Shown here in pieces: positions 11,468-23,557 of a stretch of 64,000 nt of DNA. The stretch lies in NCBI GenBank assembly GCA_963377175.1, contig CAUJNA010003321.1, forward strand, positions 282,001-346,000, in the 5' to 3' direction. Source of the DNA: Effrenium voratum (Eukaryota > Sar > Dinophyceae > Suessiales > Symbiodiniaceae). Every line of letters starts with the position of its first letter. Positions within the stretch are counted from its first letter, which is position 1. The position numbers and the translations under genes are program-made. Below the pieces are notes generated by a model, which saw only the letters and a list, made by a program, of their open reading frames with translations, had not been told where the DNA came from and ran no database searches.

Positions 11468-11902
11468 GTTCTATTTTCCATAGATTGCATGACAGGCTGT
11501 TTGGAAGCGACCTTTTATAAAGGGTATGATGATGTCGATGGGGAGAACTTATACTGGCAGTATGTAGTACCGACGCTATACATGCTGTGGCTAGCGCAAG
11601 AAAGTCTCGGGGCCTCTTCTCAGGATGCATCAAGTGGGGGTTGATCCAAGAGGTCCGTTGCGCAGGATGGGCCGTGAGGGGAAGCCGCCAGGAAGATTTG
11701 ATATATTCCCCTAGGAGAAGTGGCCCATGGCCGGGGGCCGGGGGCCTTTCAGATGGATCAAGCCCCGAGTAGAAGCAGAAAAAGCCGCATGCGGAGACAA
11801 GGGTGTAAAGCCTAAAGCCCCTTCTTCCGCCATGATTTGTTTACGCTCCGCGAAGTGTGTCACGGTGAGACTTGCGAGTGCGAGAGATGCGCGGTCCCTG
11901 AG

Positions 11903-11980
11903 ACATGGAATGACCCCAAACCATCCAACTGGTGGTTTGCTTTAAGGGGACCCCCAAACGGTGCATTCCCTCATTCCCTT
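11903..11980. mobile_element. GGGAATGAGAAATGG-type repeat (family G) 1
   Basis: ACATGGAATGACCCCAAACC ... GTGCATTCCCTCATTCCC. Confidence 0.6.
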
Positions 11981-12341
11981 ATCGCACCCCGCATAAAGGG
12001 AGTTGTGCCATGCACTTTCACCCTGTAAGAAGATGATCCGATGACTTGCGGCTTCTGCGTGGAATTAAGCGCGTCCTGTGCAGGACGCTTTCAAGAAGCA
12101 GGGGGCCCTGAGTATGGCCATGCTCGATCATTGCAATGGCGTGTCCCGGTCATCGCTTGGAATCTCTCTCTCTCTCTCTCTCGAAGAGGCAGAAGATTCC
12201 AGAAAGGCCATTTTCAGTTGCCAAGCGTAAACAAACTCAACACCCATGGAGTTTCCGCATCCTTCTTTTGTGCCCCCCCCTTTCAAACGGGGGCGAGGTC
12301 CCGGTTGAAGCTTCCATGCCCGACGTGTGCCGTCCCCCAAG

Positions 12342-12500
12342 GCATCTTTGTTGGATTCCTTGGAATGAAGCCGTCCCGGCCTCAGAAAAGACGCGCGCGT
12401 CAGCGGCTTTTTGGCTGTGGGCCATTCAGCAGAAATGGAGGAGCCTGATGCACAAAACGGCTGATGCCCATGGAAATTCGGATGAACCTTTGAAAGCGCA
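12342..12500 (+). CDS. Weak host exon candidate
   Basis: Open after CCCCCAAG| with HLCWIPWNEAVPASEKTRAS and AIQQKWRSLMHKTADAHG. It lies between the two hydrolase exons, but apart from a possible WIP it does not resemble that family. Could be chance. Confidence 0.25.
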
Positions 12501-13371
12501 GGCTGACATCATTGGAAACCTTCTTTGTGGTTAGTTGAGCAAGTCGAGATATGGTTTTGCAGCCCGTGATATGTTTTCAATAGTGAGACCGGCCAGAAGA
12601 TTGCTACGATGGTTTAGAGAGGGGGAAGTGGTTCTTCAAATTATTGACTTTCGGGCGAGCAGCAAGAGCAAAACAAATACTCGAACGATGTGGCTCGACA
12701 CAAGGAATTTGCGACCAGTTGTCCATTTTTCTCGGCCAGCCCAAGCTTACCGGGGACAGAGTCATGACCTGCTTCAGCTGCAGAAAAGTGGCGAGGAACG
12801 GAGGCACAGACATGCCCAAAAGAAGCCAATGTCTTCTTAAAGTTAGTATGCCTCCATCACACGAGGCATGCTGATCCTTATGGAAAAACCAAACTGCATC
12901 AACACAGGCCCAGGTGTTGCGCCGGTCACCGAGTCTAAAGCAGGCAATTGAAGTACGTAACACATTGGATCCAACTGCAATCGGGTGCCAAGTAATGTAA
13001 TTACTCCGATGGACTGCCGCTTTTTGTGTTTTTCTCCGAACAGAAGGGGACGAGGTTGCATGAGAGTGACGCCACTCTTCAAGTCCGATCGCTAGTCGCG
13101 CCGCTCAGGTGTCTCCAGACCGCGTGGACGACGAGAGGCGCAGACTTTTTCTGAGGGCACTGACTGTTGCACTCCCTACCAACATATGAGTCATATGAGT
13201 GTGTCCAATTTTGGGACTTCCCAAATTGGTGGTGTTGCCTTCGGCTTCCCACTCAAAAAGGCGGGCACCCAATATTAAACAAGACCCGTATCCCACCAGT
13301 AAGCATGGAACCCGACAGGTTTTTTCTTTTGAAAAGGAAGATGGTCGAAGCCGGGAGCCCCTGTCAAGGTC

Positions 13372-13522
13372 CATATGAATTGGTGACACGAATGGGATCC
13401 CATTTTGGTAGGTAGGTGAATTCACCGCCCATTTTTGCACGGGTATTTGGATTCTGGGATTGGGATTTTGGGATGTTCACTGGGGGTACGATTTGGATTT
13501 TGGCCCATTGCCATATGAATTG
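13372..13522. mobile_element. Family B 4
   Basis: Bounded by the 11-bp direct repeat CATATGAATTG. The interior shares AATGGGATCCCATTTTGGTA and TGGGGGTACGAT with copy 1. Confidence 0.75.
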
Positions 13523-14302
13523 CTGGGAGCTTTCAGAGTTTTCGATCCCTTTTCGCCTCGGCCGCTTGCTGGGATGGTGGAGTCGGGGAGTCGGCAAGCT
13601 TCACGAAGCGGATAGAGGTTTCTAGTGGTTTCCGAATTTCACCCTTTTAACCGTGGCTTCTAGCGGTTTCTAGTGGTTTTTTCTCACAGCTAAACCGTTT
13701 TAGTTTAGTGGTCTCCGAGTTTAAGCCAACAGTCAAAAACTTTTTTAGCAAATCAGAAAACGGACAGCGGCCTTGACCAACGCCAGATCTGGAAATGTCT
13801 TTCGCTTCGCGCGGTTGGTCGTTCTTCTGTTTTTGTTTTCTTCTTCTTTTTTCCGCAAGGTTATAGCTAAGCGTGCAAACCAGACAAGCTTCACCATTTG
13901 CTGATCCGTCTGCACGCCATTCGAAGGCTGGGATCGAAGGCTACATGAGAGCGGGAGCGCTTGCCAGGTTCTCGGAGGGCATTCCCTGCGTATGGCGCCG
14001 CCGTCTCGTTTTGCGCCTGGGGATTGGGCTGGGGATTTCTGCGGGTTTTGTTTTCTTTGTTTTTCGGGACGGATATTGCGGGTCAAGGACTTTGCTGAAG
14101 AGGAGACTGTTTCAGGCTGTGTCTTTTTTGCAGGGAATCGCCCCCAAATGGTTGGTTTCATTGTGATTTCCCTTGAAGACCGCCCAAATCGGGGTACCCT
14201 CAAACAAATCATCCACCCAACTGGACCAGCAGCTTTTGACCAGTTGCGGCGTGAAGAGCCTGCAGCTTTTGGCTGGCGATACATGGATTCCGTATGGAGA
14301 TC

Positions 14303-14406
14303 TGGGTGTATTATAGCGACCTCACACGACCCAAATGGTGGTTTATGTGGGGAATAGCCCCCCAACCACCTTATTTCAGGTTGGTGACATATTATAATTC
14401 ACCCAG
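14303..14406 (+). mobile_element. Family F introner-like element with target-site duplication
   Basis: TGGGTGTATTATAGCGACCT ... TTATAATTCACCCAG. The flanking direct repeat ATGGAGATC is perfect over 9 bp (14294-14302 and 14407-14415). Confidence 0.8.
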
Positions 14407-14691
14407 ATGGAGATCATTTCCGCGCGCTAGAACTAGCATACACTGGCCCCCAGCCATGGAGCATACACCATTTGGCATCGTCTTGGCGTGTTTGGCTGGT
14501 GTACGACTCCAGCCCTGTTTCCCCCCCCCCAAACATATTTTTGGAGGGTTTTGGAAAGCGAGGGGGAGGAGGGGTGTTTGGGGGGGTCCTAGGAAAAGTT
14601 CCATGAAGGAACCCAGAGTCCAGAAAAGTGCAGCCTGCACACGGTCTTCAGAGAGAGTAAAAATTACTTGGATGAGAGGCGAATCATGCAG

Positions 14692-14746
14692 GTTACCCGC
14701 CCCACGGGCGGCGGGGGTGATCCTCTTTTGCCACGGCAACGCAGAG
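14692..14746 (+). CDS. ABHD17/BEM46-like alpha/beta hydrolase exon (HGNAE oxyanion region)
   Basis: A 55-nt exon between acceptor TCATGCAG| and donor GTGGGC reads LPAPRAAGVILFCHGNAE. ILFCHGNAE matches the strand 3-loop HGNA[ED]DLG signature of ABHD17/BEM46 hydrolases, including the His-Gly of the oxyanion hole. It ends in phase 0, so the next exon should begin with DLG. I did not find that exon, nor the downstream GxSxG nucleophile elbow, so the gene is only partly visible. Confidence 0.6.
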
Positions 14747-14749
14747 GTG

Positions 14750-16500
14750 GGCCTGGAAAGCCGTTCGCTTCGGGTTTTGTCTCGTACCCCTTATTGCCAG
14801 AATCCCCATGGTCCAAAATCCCTCCGAGAAATGCAGTTGGGGTGTGCTGGATGGGGTGTCTCTGGTTTTAGTGGTTCAGTATTCTTGGAGGGCCCCCCCC
14901 ACCCCAAGTTTTTAATCAGCAGGGCCTGTTGGAGCCAGACGTTTTTTGGTCCTTTGTGTTCCCTACACCGTGCAACAGAGGTAGACTGAATCTTTGGATC
15001 TTTGGACTCTAACTTTTTGATTGAACCTCGATGGATTTTCCACAGGGGACCCACAACAAGTGAACCACTTTTTGCAGAGGGGTCAACAGCAACTTCGAAA
15101 AGGTCCATGTAATGCTTGGTTGTCTTTTGGGATGCTCCTTGAAAACCGAGCCACACAGGGTCTGACACGTGGGATGTGTCCGTTGGAAGTTGCCGTGTTT
15201 TGTAGGTGTCATTCAAACATTTTTTGTGCAGAGTTTTCAATATGCTTCGCTGGAATAGTTCATATGAGCCACTGACAACATTGTTGCTAGTGTACTGTTG
15301 GTTTGGGCAGCACATGGGGGACCCCACAAGAACTAGGAAGACACCCGGCAAAAACCAAGTAATATAGTCCGTTGCTCGGGATGGGAGCTCCTCCAAACAA
15401 GCGTGCCCCGGGGTGTCTGAAAGAAAGCGGCTGACTTGTTGTTATAATTTTCAGACAATCATCATTCATTGCTGTTACTATTATCATTATACTGTTTACA
15501 ATAGCCAGGATTCAACATGCTTGTTAGACGGTGTCCTCGCCTGTCAGTGGGCAAACGTGCTAGGGGCGCTATGAGTCCGGGATTCATTTGTTGACCAGCT
15601 TTGAGGGAGAAGGGATGCGCGGAAAGCTTAGTCCTATTGGAGGGCCCTTGTTTATTTCTTTATTCATTTATCTATTTATTTATTCATTTATTTATGTATT
15701 CATTTACTTATTTATGGTTTTTATGCATTTATGTTATGTGCTCACTTGTTTAAATCGATTTGCTGCTTTGTTTGATTGAATGGTTGATTGGTTTGCTTGT
15801 TTATGCGATCTCGCTTGCACCAAAGGACAACATGTTCCGGATTCTCGAACCTACTTGTCCTTCTTTAGGGGGGGGGGCCTTTAAAACGCGTAGAGTTTGG
15901 GCATGTTTGGGCGGGTCATTCGCTGAAGACTTGGCATGAAACAAGACTCTTTGATTATTTTCAATTTTACCCTTCCTCTCACGTTGCCATGCCACCTGAC
16001 AGAGGGTCCCTTAAAGAGGACATTTATTTCCAGGTTACCCTCCCACAAATGTTATGTTAGTGGGAGGAAGGGTAACATTTATTGAATGCGGACCGTCCTT
16101 GCGTAGTTGGGCATAGAAGCTGAGGCACGCGCAGTCCGACGCAGATAACGTCTCCAGCGGCTGATCTCTTCAGCATTTGTGAACTCTCTACAGAGGCCCC
16201 GGATGAAAGACTATAGGCCCGGCACTTACATTGCGACAAGCATGCTAGGGTCAAGACATGTTACACCAGACAGGACACTCCGAGGCTTAGTTGTTGTTGT
16301 AAAGGGGCCGGGCATCAGATAGACTTGCCGTCCCTTTGCTCCTACGGCTAGCTTTTAATGTATGGCAGCAGCCTCTTGCCATGACTTGTAGGCTTACTTC
16401 CCAAGTTGCCGGCCGTGATACTTGTTGGCCAGACCAGCTTAGTGGTAAACGTTGACAGTTTGGACATTTGGTTCGCCAATCCACTCACACTCAGGCAGGA
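14750..16500. other. No exon recognised
   Basis: Intron-like DNA with a TTTA microsatellite. The 201-codon minus ORF at 14791-15396 shows no coding pattern I trust. Confidence 0.4.
15650..15718 (+). repeat. TTTA/TTCA microsatellite
   Basis: Imperfect TTTATTTA/TTCATTTA run. Confidence 0.9.
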
Positions 16501-16505
16501 AGTAG

Positions 16506-16676
16506 GTTAATGACCACCCCGCGTCGTGCACCGCTTCTGCCACACTGAGCCACGCTCACGGCGACTCGAAACGGCATCGTGATGCCATGGAAGCGCTGTC
16601 ACCGCAGCAGGAAGCTCTGCTGGAGGCGAGGGCGGCCTGCGGCATGCTTTGGTTCCGACTCGGTGTTCGTTGCCAA
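16506..16676 (+). CDS. Host exon, unknown
   Basis: A 57-codon open stretch from acceptor AAGTAG| to donor GTTCGG, with DSKRHRDAMEALSPQQEALL and EARAACGMLWFRLG. Helical and coding-like; no family recognised. Confidence 0.45.
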
Positions 16677-17390
16677 GTTCGGAAGTTTTTTCGGTAGCGA
16701 CTCAGTCGTAACTTACACGTGCAAATCCCCCGGGAATTCGTGGGGTTCACCCAGTCATTCGTGGGGTCTCTATCTCGTCGGCCCGAAGCGTTCATGTTTT
16801 CAGCAGCACATAGAGAACCGGAACCCTGGGAACGGCGGTCCGGGATGCTCCAAATTGATATCTTTTATGTTTTTTTGCTTTCAATTCCATCCCCGAAAGG
16901 CTTCCTTCTGGACATAAATTTGCCTATAGCTAGTACCCTATAGTCGATGAATAGGGATGCCCTTGTTTCAGGCCCTTGCAGTGGTCCCTTCATCTGAGGG
17001 AAAACACGTCGACGTCCGCCGCGCGTGATTGTTGCAAGCAGCCAAGCCATGAGAAGACACAGTTCATCACCATGCTTGTACCCGTCACAGTGTCATGCGC
17101 AGACAAGGAGCACAGTGAAGAACGACGCAAGCCAACAGCAAGGCTTGGTTCTTGCATTTCCAGGCATGGCTCCTAGATTAGATGATCCTTTTCGGTCTAT
17201 GAGGTATGGATGTGGCATTCGTTTCATTGCATTCCACCACCCAACACCGATTAAACCGATCTGATGCGTTTGATTCGGCAACTCTTCGGATTTTGCCCCA
17301 AAAATTCGGGGCCCGTGTTCTGAGGTCATCCCCGACACTATTATTTAGTTTAAGATTGACCAGAACTTAAACCACACTCTCAACGTATTC

Positions 17391-17506
17391 TGGGTGAATT
17401 ATAACGACCTCACGCGACCTCACCCCAAATGAAATGGTGGCTTATGTGGGGAATAGCCCCCCCAACCATCGTATTTCAGGTTGGTGAAATATTACAAGTC
17501 ACCCAG
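17391..17506 (+). mobile_element. Family F copy 2
   Basis: TGGGTGAATTATAACGACCT ... ATTACAAGTCACCCAG, sharing GGGGAATAGCCCCCC and TATTTCAGGTTGGTGA with copy 1. Confidence 0.8.
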
Positions 17507-17842
17507 ACATGTTGCTTTTGGCGTACCTTTGGGTTGTGGCCAGTGTTGATGATGCCATCGCGTGCCACATTTCAAAAACGGGGTGTCCAAGTCGCGTCGC
17601 TCACTGGAAGAGACGGGAACCTACGAGCCAACATCGAATAGTCGGCAGAACCAGGTCGGTTCATCAAGCCAAAGTCGTGGTGCCCTGCTAATTTCCTTCT
17701 GCCCTCCTGCTCTAGTGTGTTGCTGTGCAAACGAACCACTCCCTGAAGCTTTGAAGCAGAGCAATCAGCTGAGCCTGGGGCAATCGGATAGCCCGGCTCT
17801 CCAGTATTTGAGTTGTTGGCATTTGGGCGTCAGACTATGGAA

Positions 17843-17957
17843 CTAGGTCCCAGCCAGGTGCCCTTTCTCACCTTTTTTTGGGGAGGGTTCCCCTACTAAA
17901 ACAGACGACAGAAAAATGTTGGTACTTTTATTCTTAGCTCTCTACTGGAGGACCTAG
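17843..17957 (+). mobile_element. Family A copy 5
   Basis: CTAGGTCCCAGCCAGGTGCC ... CTACTGGAGGACCTAG. Confidence 0.85.
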
Positions 17958-20110
17958 GGAAGCTCCCAGGCCTCAATGGGAACCAAGTTTCTGAAAGGGG
18001 AGCTTTCATGTTTTGGGGGAGGGTAGCCCCTGTTCCCCTCCAAAAATGGTCTGATTCCCCACTAAGCCCAAAAACACGCCCCTCCTGTTATTAAACCGGT
18101 GTTGATTAATAGGGGGACAACATTACATTTCAGCTTCCCTCCAGTTGGTGGTTTGAATTTGGTTCCCAAGTTTTGGTTTCGACTTGACGGGCAGCAAGTC
18201 TCTTGCCACGATCCGTCACCATGTCCATGTTTTTTCTTTCCTGCAGGAGCTGGCCTACTTGGAAGAGGAGGCTTGCTTGGGCAGGGCTCCTTAAAAGATA
18301 CATTTTGCCAATTTGAATCATGGCTTTTTCCACCAAAATAAAGGGACACCACCATTTACAAGGCAATGTTCAGGTGTGTATTGTAAGGATCCCTGTTGGG
18401 TTTGCTGGCTGTCCTTCAAAACGAGGGGCCGGAAAATTCGGCGCTGCGGGCCCGTCATGATCACGTAAGCTTCATTGCAGGCTAGTTGAGGCTCTCAATG
18501 CTTTCTGGGGATTGCCTGGTGGTTGCCTGTTGGTTGCCTGGTGGTCGCCCGATGATTCTCTGTGAATTCCCTTGGTTTTTTGGGGGTATCGGGCTGGCTA
18601 GAGGTCGCCGCCAGAGCCCAGCACGGGGTGCCCAAATGATGCGGAATTTCACTCATCAGTTAGGCAGTCAGCATGTCTAACTTGCTTTCGTTCCAGTTCT
18701 CGCCCTGGTGGGAAAGCAAGCTTCCCGTGATGTAGGCACTTTCCTTGAGGATTCCTTATTTCAGGTTTTGGAAAACAATTGCACAAGTTGCACATTTCTA
18801 CGGAAGATAGGCCAACTGCGGCCTTTCCCTTCGAAAGCGAACGCAAGGTCTTGCCCTTTTTCCCATGGGCACTGGACAAGGGAGTTGTGTCTTGCTGGAA
18901 TACAGTGGAATCTGATTTCCCTACATATAAAGACACTTAGAGGACTTGTTAACTGGAAATGTTCAGCACTTACTACAGTAAGTGGAGTGGTCATCCATGC
19001 TGCGCTCTTTGCACTGTTGGAGACCTGTTGGGGCACTTTCATGAGAAGCAGCAGCTTTCCCCCATAGGGGGAAGCTGGGTTTAGGGCACTTTGCTCTAAA
19101 GACGGTGGTACAGTAACAATCCTCCCCCCTTATGATGGATATTTTGCAACCGCCTTCTTTTGTCTACCTAGGTTGGTTTTGATTGGGACACCACCCCTAA
19201 CGTAGCCATCAATCCAAGTAGCTTCAGGGCTATTGGTCTTCTTGCTGGTGATATAGCTGGGTTGGATGGTTTTGCGAATCGAACCAGCAAGTCTTTCGGG
19301 TTTCCCGGAAGCATCGACCCTCAAAGTCTGCCGTCGCGATCGCCAGGTCTCGCCCCAGCCCCGCTTGGACGAGCTCAGCACCCTTGAGGCGATTCGGGCT
19401 GTTCCCCTACTAAAAAAGACTACGCAAAAAAACGGTTTGTACCCTTGTTCGAACCTCTCTTCTGGAGGATAGTTGGGTCAAAATGATTCTGCCTTTGCGA
19501 GCTCACCGCATTCGTGGTACAGCGAGCCTCATGATGAAGGTCCTTTGCTCGGGGATCCAATTCTTTAAAAACAAACTTTGAAATTAGAGCAACGTTTTGC
19601 AGATCAGTCTGTGGTCCTTGTGAGAGCATGGACTAACTGAAGTTCCCCACAACCGGGCCGGGGACGAGCCCCAATTTTCTTTGGATTCTTTTTGTGCCGC
19701 AGTGTCCTGGTCAGAGGTGCCACAAAACGAGGAAACCTTTGCCCGCGGACCTTTGCGGCAAATTTACGAACTTATGTTATGAGTTTCCTTTAGGTGGGGT
19801 GACGGTGTGTGTAATAGCTGGAATGTAGGGACGGCAGTGTGCACTTTGGGAGGATTCAGAGGTTGCTCTCAATGGTCTCTGGGCAAATTAAATGGCGACC
19901 TCGTCTACCAATAGGGGATGGACATATTTTTCAATTTCTCCAGACGTTCCATGTGGCACCCTCACAAATAGTTTTCGAGGGACGCCAAAATGACAGCACC
20001 CGTGTTGGTTGGGCTTCCTTCACGAGACAACCCCAAGGAAGACCATCTAAGTGGTCAGCACAAAGTGTTAGATTTGTTTGTGGCCAATCCACTCAAGTGA
20101 GGTTTTGCAG
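17958..20110. other. No exon recognised
   Basis: Repeat-rich intron-like DNA with a family E relative and a truncated family A copy. Confidence 0.4.
19398..19471 (+). mobile_element. Family A copy 6 (5'-truncated)
   Basis: Only the GGGCTGTTCCCCTACTAAAA core and the TTCTGGAGGATAG end remain. Confidence 0.65.
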
Positions 20111-20224
20111 GGGCTCAACAACCGACCCGGACACCGGAGACCCCACAGCCTCGCTGCTTCACTCCAGGCCCTGCAGAAGCAACGCGCTGCTGGCCAGGCG
20201 CGTGCGTTGACATCATCTGGGGCA
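20111..20224 (+). CDS. Host exon, basic helical
   Basis: 38 codons from acceptor TTTTGCAG| to donor GTGTTT, phase 0 at both ends: SLAASLQALQKQRAAGQARA. First of a run of Leu/Gln/Arg/Ala-rich helical exons to 41 kb that may belong to one very long coiled-coil-like protein. Confidence 0.5.
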
Positions 20225-20428
20225 GTGTTTTTTTTGAGGGTATCCCTTTTGGGGTGTGGTTTACAGGGCAGCCAAAAGAAAAGGCATCCATTTTAGGGGG
20301 GTCCTCTACTTTAGCACATCCTCATCGTATTTTTCAGATTGTGTAAGTTCTGACATGCTCAACTGGCACGTGGCGTTTAAGCATGTCCAAACAACGACAG
20401 GAGGATGTGCGCAGTGTTGTCAGATTGT

Positions 20429-20554
20429 CTAGGTCCCCCAGCTAGCTGCCCTTTCTCACCGTTTCTTTTTTGGTTGGGAGATTCGGTTCCCCTATTTAAT
20501 AGACTGCAGAAAAAAGTTGGTACCAACTTATTCTAACCTCTCTGGAGGACCTAG
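20429..20554 (+). mobile_element. Family A copy 7
   Basis: CTAGGTCCCCCAGCTAGCTG ... TCTGGAGGACCTAG. Confidence 0.85.
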
Positions 20555-20630
20555 GGCAAATTTTAGGGCCGTGTTCTTTTGTTTCCTTAGGGTGGTAGAA
20601 GCATGTACTACGACGAAAGTGGACAAGAAG

Positions 20631-20657
20631 GTTTAACCTCTCTACTGGAGGACCTAG
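20631..20657 (+). mobile_element. Family A copy 8 (3' end only)
   Basis: Just TTAACCTCTCTACTGGAGGA and CCTAG, directly before an exon-like stretch. Confidence 0.6.
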
Positions 20658-20722
20658 AAGAAGCGGGAAAAGGAGCATTTGGAAAAGGGCCCGGCGTCCC
20701 AAACTTGGGATCCGGTTCCCAG
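20658..20722 (+). CDS. Possible host exon at the 3' edge of an introner fragment
   Basis: Begins directly after GGACCTAG of a truncated family A copy and reads KKREKEHLEKGPASQTWDPV. The downstream donor would be GC. An alternative frame is also open. Confidence 0.35.
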
Positions 20723-21695
20723 GCATCATTCTTAGGTGTTGAGGCTTTCAGAAGGCTTAGTGGTTTCCCTTTAACCCGCAAGTTCAACTTTGAGCAGGGG
20801 ATCAGAAACTGGACAGCCCAGAACAAGGGTCGCCATTTGATATTAAGCCTTTTTTTTTTCACCGTTCCGCAACCTATGATTCGATTCCTCAACGTAAATA
20901 CAAGCAAACGTTTTGGCTTCCTTCCCTCCCATAGTCATTTCGTGGCATGTCACGAGCGATATGGATTTCGCGATCATCCACAGAAAGGGCGCGTTCCTTT
21001 TTTGCGGCTCCACCATGTTCGGGGTCCAGCCTAAAAAAGGCGAGCCACCCATATCAGCTTCGATCCATTTGCTGAAATGAATATGGTTTCATTCTCCCCG
21101 GTTGGTTTTGAAGGGAATCGATCTCGCGGCACATATCTTCGCACTTTTGTCCAGAGGAAGCAAATGGAAGTCGAAACCGCGCGTTTCTCCGCTGTTTCTT
21201 GCTAAAATGGCGGAGCCCGTTTTGTTCGGTCTCTGGGAAAGGATTCGGACACCAACGGGGGAGGCCCAGAAGGGAGAGACACCCAGTTGGTGACCTCCCC
21301 TTGAAAAGGCATTCCGTCCAAAAAGGGGCGCCATGCTTCCATTTGCTGAAATTAATATGTTTGTTTCATTGTTTTCCCTTGGTTTTGAAGGGAAGAGATC
21401 TGTGTTCATTTTTTCCAGGGGAGCGAAACAGCAAAATGGTAGCATATCTTTTTCCAAACATCGGCCTAGAACCAGGCCCCGGGGAAACACCTTCATCGCA
21501 AGCGACAAATTGCCGGTTTTTTGCAACTTGGCTAAGCCCGGGATGGTGCCTTCTCAGCTGTCCAACGCGAATCGACCAGATCTGACCTTTTGGTTTTCCC
21601 ACTTTGGCACCCAACAAAGGTGATCCCGTGCGATTTCCCCTATCCAAACTGGGCAAGTGAGTTGAGGGTAGCAGTTGTTGGATGGCTTTACAAAG

Positions 21696-21779
21696 CTAGG
21701 TTCCCCCAGCAGTGCCCTACCAAAACCTACGGAACAAAAGGGTACCCTTGTTCTAACCTCTCAAATCTGGAGGACCTAG
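21696..21779 (+). mobile_element. Family A copy 9 (short)
   Basis: CTAGGTTCCCCCAGCAGTGC ... AATCTGGAGGACCTAG. The right tip is the acceptor of the exon at 21780. Confidence 0.8.
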
Positions 21780-21995
21780 AAAGGACACCAAGAGGGATTG
21801 CCGAAGTAACCTTAAAGGAGCACAGAGGGTCCTTTGGGCTGAGCCTTGAACGAGATCCGCCACTTGGGTCTGGAGACACGCTGGCCAGGCCGCCTACCAG
21901 CGCCGCTCTGGCTGGGAAGATGGGCTTGGCTCCGGGGGGGGGGGTTCGTCCTATCAAAGCTGCACAGCTCATGTTGGGCGAGGGATCCAGATTTG
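21780..21995 (+). CDS. Host exon with a PDZ-like stretch
   Basis: Starts at the exact 3' end (CTAG|) of a family A introner and ends at a consensus donor GTGAGT. It reads RGIAEVTLKEHRGSFGLSLE and later LMLGEGSRFG. VTL..H.GSFGLSLE resembles the carboxylate-binding loop region of PDZ domains, though the rest is Ala/Gly/Pro-rich and I would not insist on PDZ. Both ends have good splice signals. Confidence 0.6.
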
Positions 21996-22029
21996 GTGAG
22001 TGGAGATGAGTAGTCAGCACTCACGTATT

Positions 22030-22180
22030 GGTGCTGCTGCAGGTGAAAGGTAATGCTGGCAGTACTGGTTGTGGTGGCGGTGGTGGTGGTGATGCTGGCA
22101 ATGGCGGTGGCAATGGCAGTTGCGGCTGCTGCTGTGGTGGCGGGATTGCGGCGGTGGTGACGGTAGGGGATTCAATGGCA
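22030..22180 (+). repeat. GGT/GGC trinucleotide-rich tract
   Basis: GGTGGCGGTGGTGGTGATGC-type sequence after a strong exon donor; intronic, not scored as coding. Confidence 0.8.
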
Positions 22181-22719
22181 GAGGCAGTGGTTATGATGAT
22201 GTGGACAGTGATGATGGTTGCTTCTGGCATTCAGGATATGAGGTTGGAGGGTACTCTTGTTGGGTTGCTTGAAAGGGAAAGAACAAGTAACCCGCCCAGT
22301 TTGGGGATTCGCCCTGGCTTCACGCCTTGCTATGGTTTTCACGGTGCAAGGCCGCCTGCAGGAAAGCAAAGCTTCGCGCTACTTGGCTCGGAAATCCGTC
22401 CAGTTGGGTGTGATTTTGATTGACCCTTTGGTGGACATCATTTGGATCGGGATTTTACGTCCACCAGCTATGGCGGTTGTTCCCCATTCCAAAACATAAC
22501 TAGGCCCTGCCGATTTGGAATGATTGTTGCCCATTGCGGGATACGACAAAGCAGGTGAGCCATCAAAAACATCCGAGCAGCTCAGCAGAGGTCCGCAGGG
22601 GGCAGTCGAACTGGATTCTTTGCATGGTCTTGGGTAGACCACTTTAGTACTAGGTTTGTCTTGTGGGCCATCTGCAAACAAGCGCCGGCAACTCTTTTTC
22701 GAACAACCCCTTTTCCTTG

Positions 22720-22812
22720 CTGGTGCTCAGTGACCTAGGAGTCCCCTCAAAGGAAGCCACAAGGGATGGTTTATAGGGATCATTCCATTTCTCATTCCCT
22801 GCTGAGAGCCAG
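22720..22812. mobile_element. Family G 2
   Basis: CTGGTGCTCAGTGACC ... TCATTCCCTGCTGAGAGCCA and G, inverted tips. Confidence 0.65.
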
Positions 22813-23428
22813 AAAGTGTCAGGAAGATGTTGAACCACAAGTTACACGCAACATCGACCACGCGGAAGCCTAAACAAGCCGCATGTTGTAGAGACAGAGG
22901 ATTGATGCTCATGTTCAGTCCGACGAGGAACAGGCGCCTCCAATTTTGCTGGTTCTAGGTAGGGATTGGCTATATTGCCTCAAGCAAGCTGGGGACACAA
23001 GCTGGGAAAATATTCGCGTAAGGCCGCTTATCAGCTGCCTCATGGAAGGTTTTTTTGACTGCTTTCCGTGCCACTCCACCTCCCCCACCTCTGCCTTTTT
23101 GAAATTTCTCCCACGAGCTGGGGGGCTAGGCATGCAGATCGAACTGTCGCAGGCTTTCAACACCGTGTTGACACGCCGGGTTATCCTCAAAAGGGAATTT
23201 CTCAAATTATCGACCCCCAGCTGGTTGGTTTCCTTGTGTTTTTGTTTCTTCTTTTCATCCCATCCAGCAAGGTCATACATATTTTGAGACTGATTCATTC
23301 CCTGCACTTGTTCCATTGAACACCGCATTGCTCCATCCGGACCATTTTTCCCTCTTGTGTTGGCTTTGTGGATGCAAGGCTGACCGCACCGTTCGAGGTG
23401 TGGTTTGCGCGCACCTTTCCCGTTTCAC

Positions 23429-23557
23429 ATATAGGCCATGGGTCAAAATCCAAATCGTACCCCCAGTGAACATCCCAATCCCCACTAAAATAGGTTCTAA
23501 AATGGGTGGTGCACCTACCCCAAAATGGTACAATTGGTTTTTGAACCACAGCCATAT
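23429..23557. mobile_element. Family B 5 (reverse orientation)
   Basis: GGCCATGGGTCAAAATCCAA ... TTTTTGAACCACAGCC, flanked by CATAT. Confidence 0.75.

Noticed and set aside
14294..14989. 231-codon plus ORF
   Set aside because: It runs through the family F element and several frames of intron; only the 55-nt HGNAE exon inside looks real, and it has proper splice sites.
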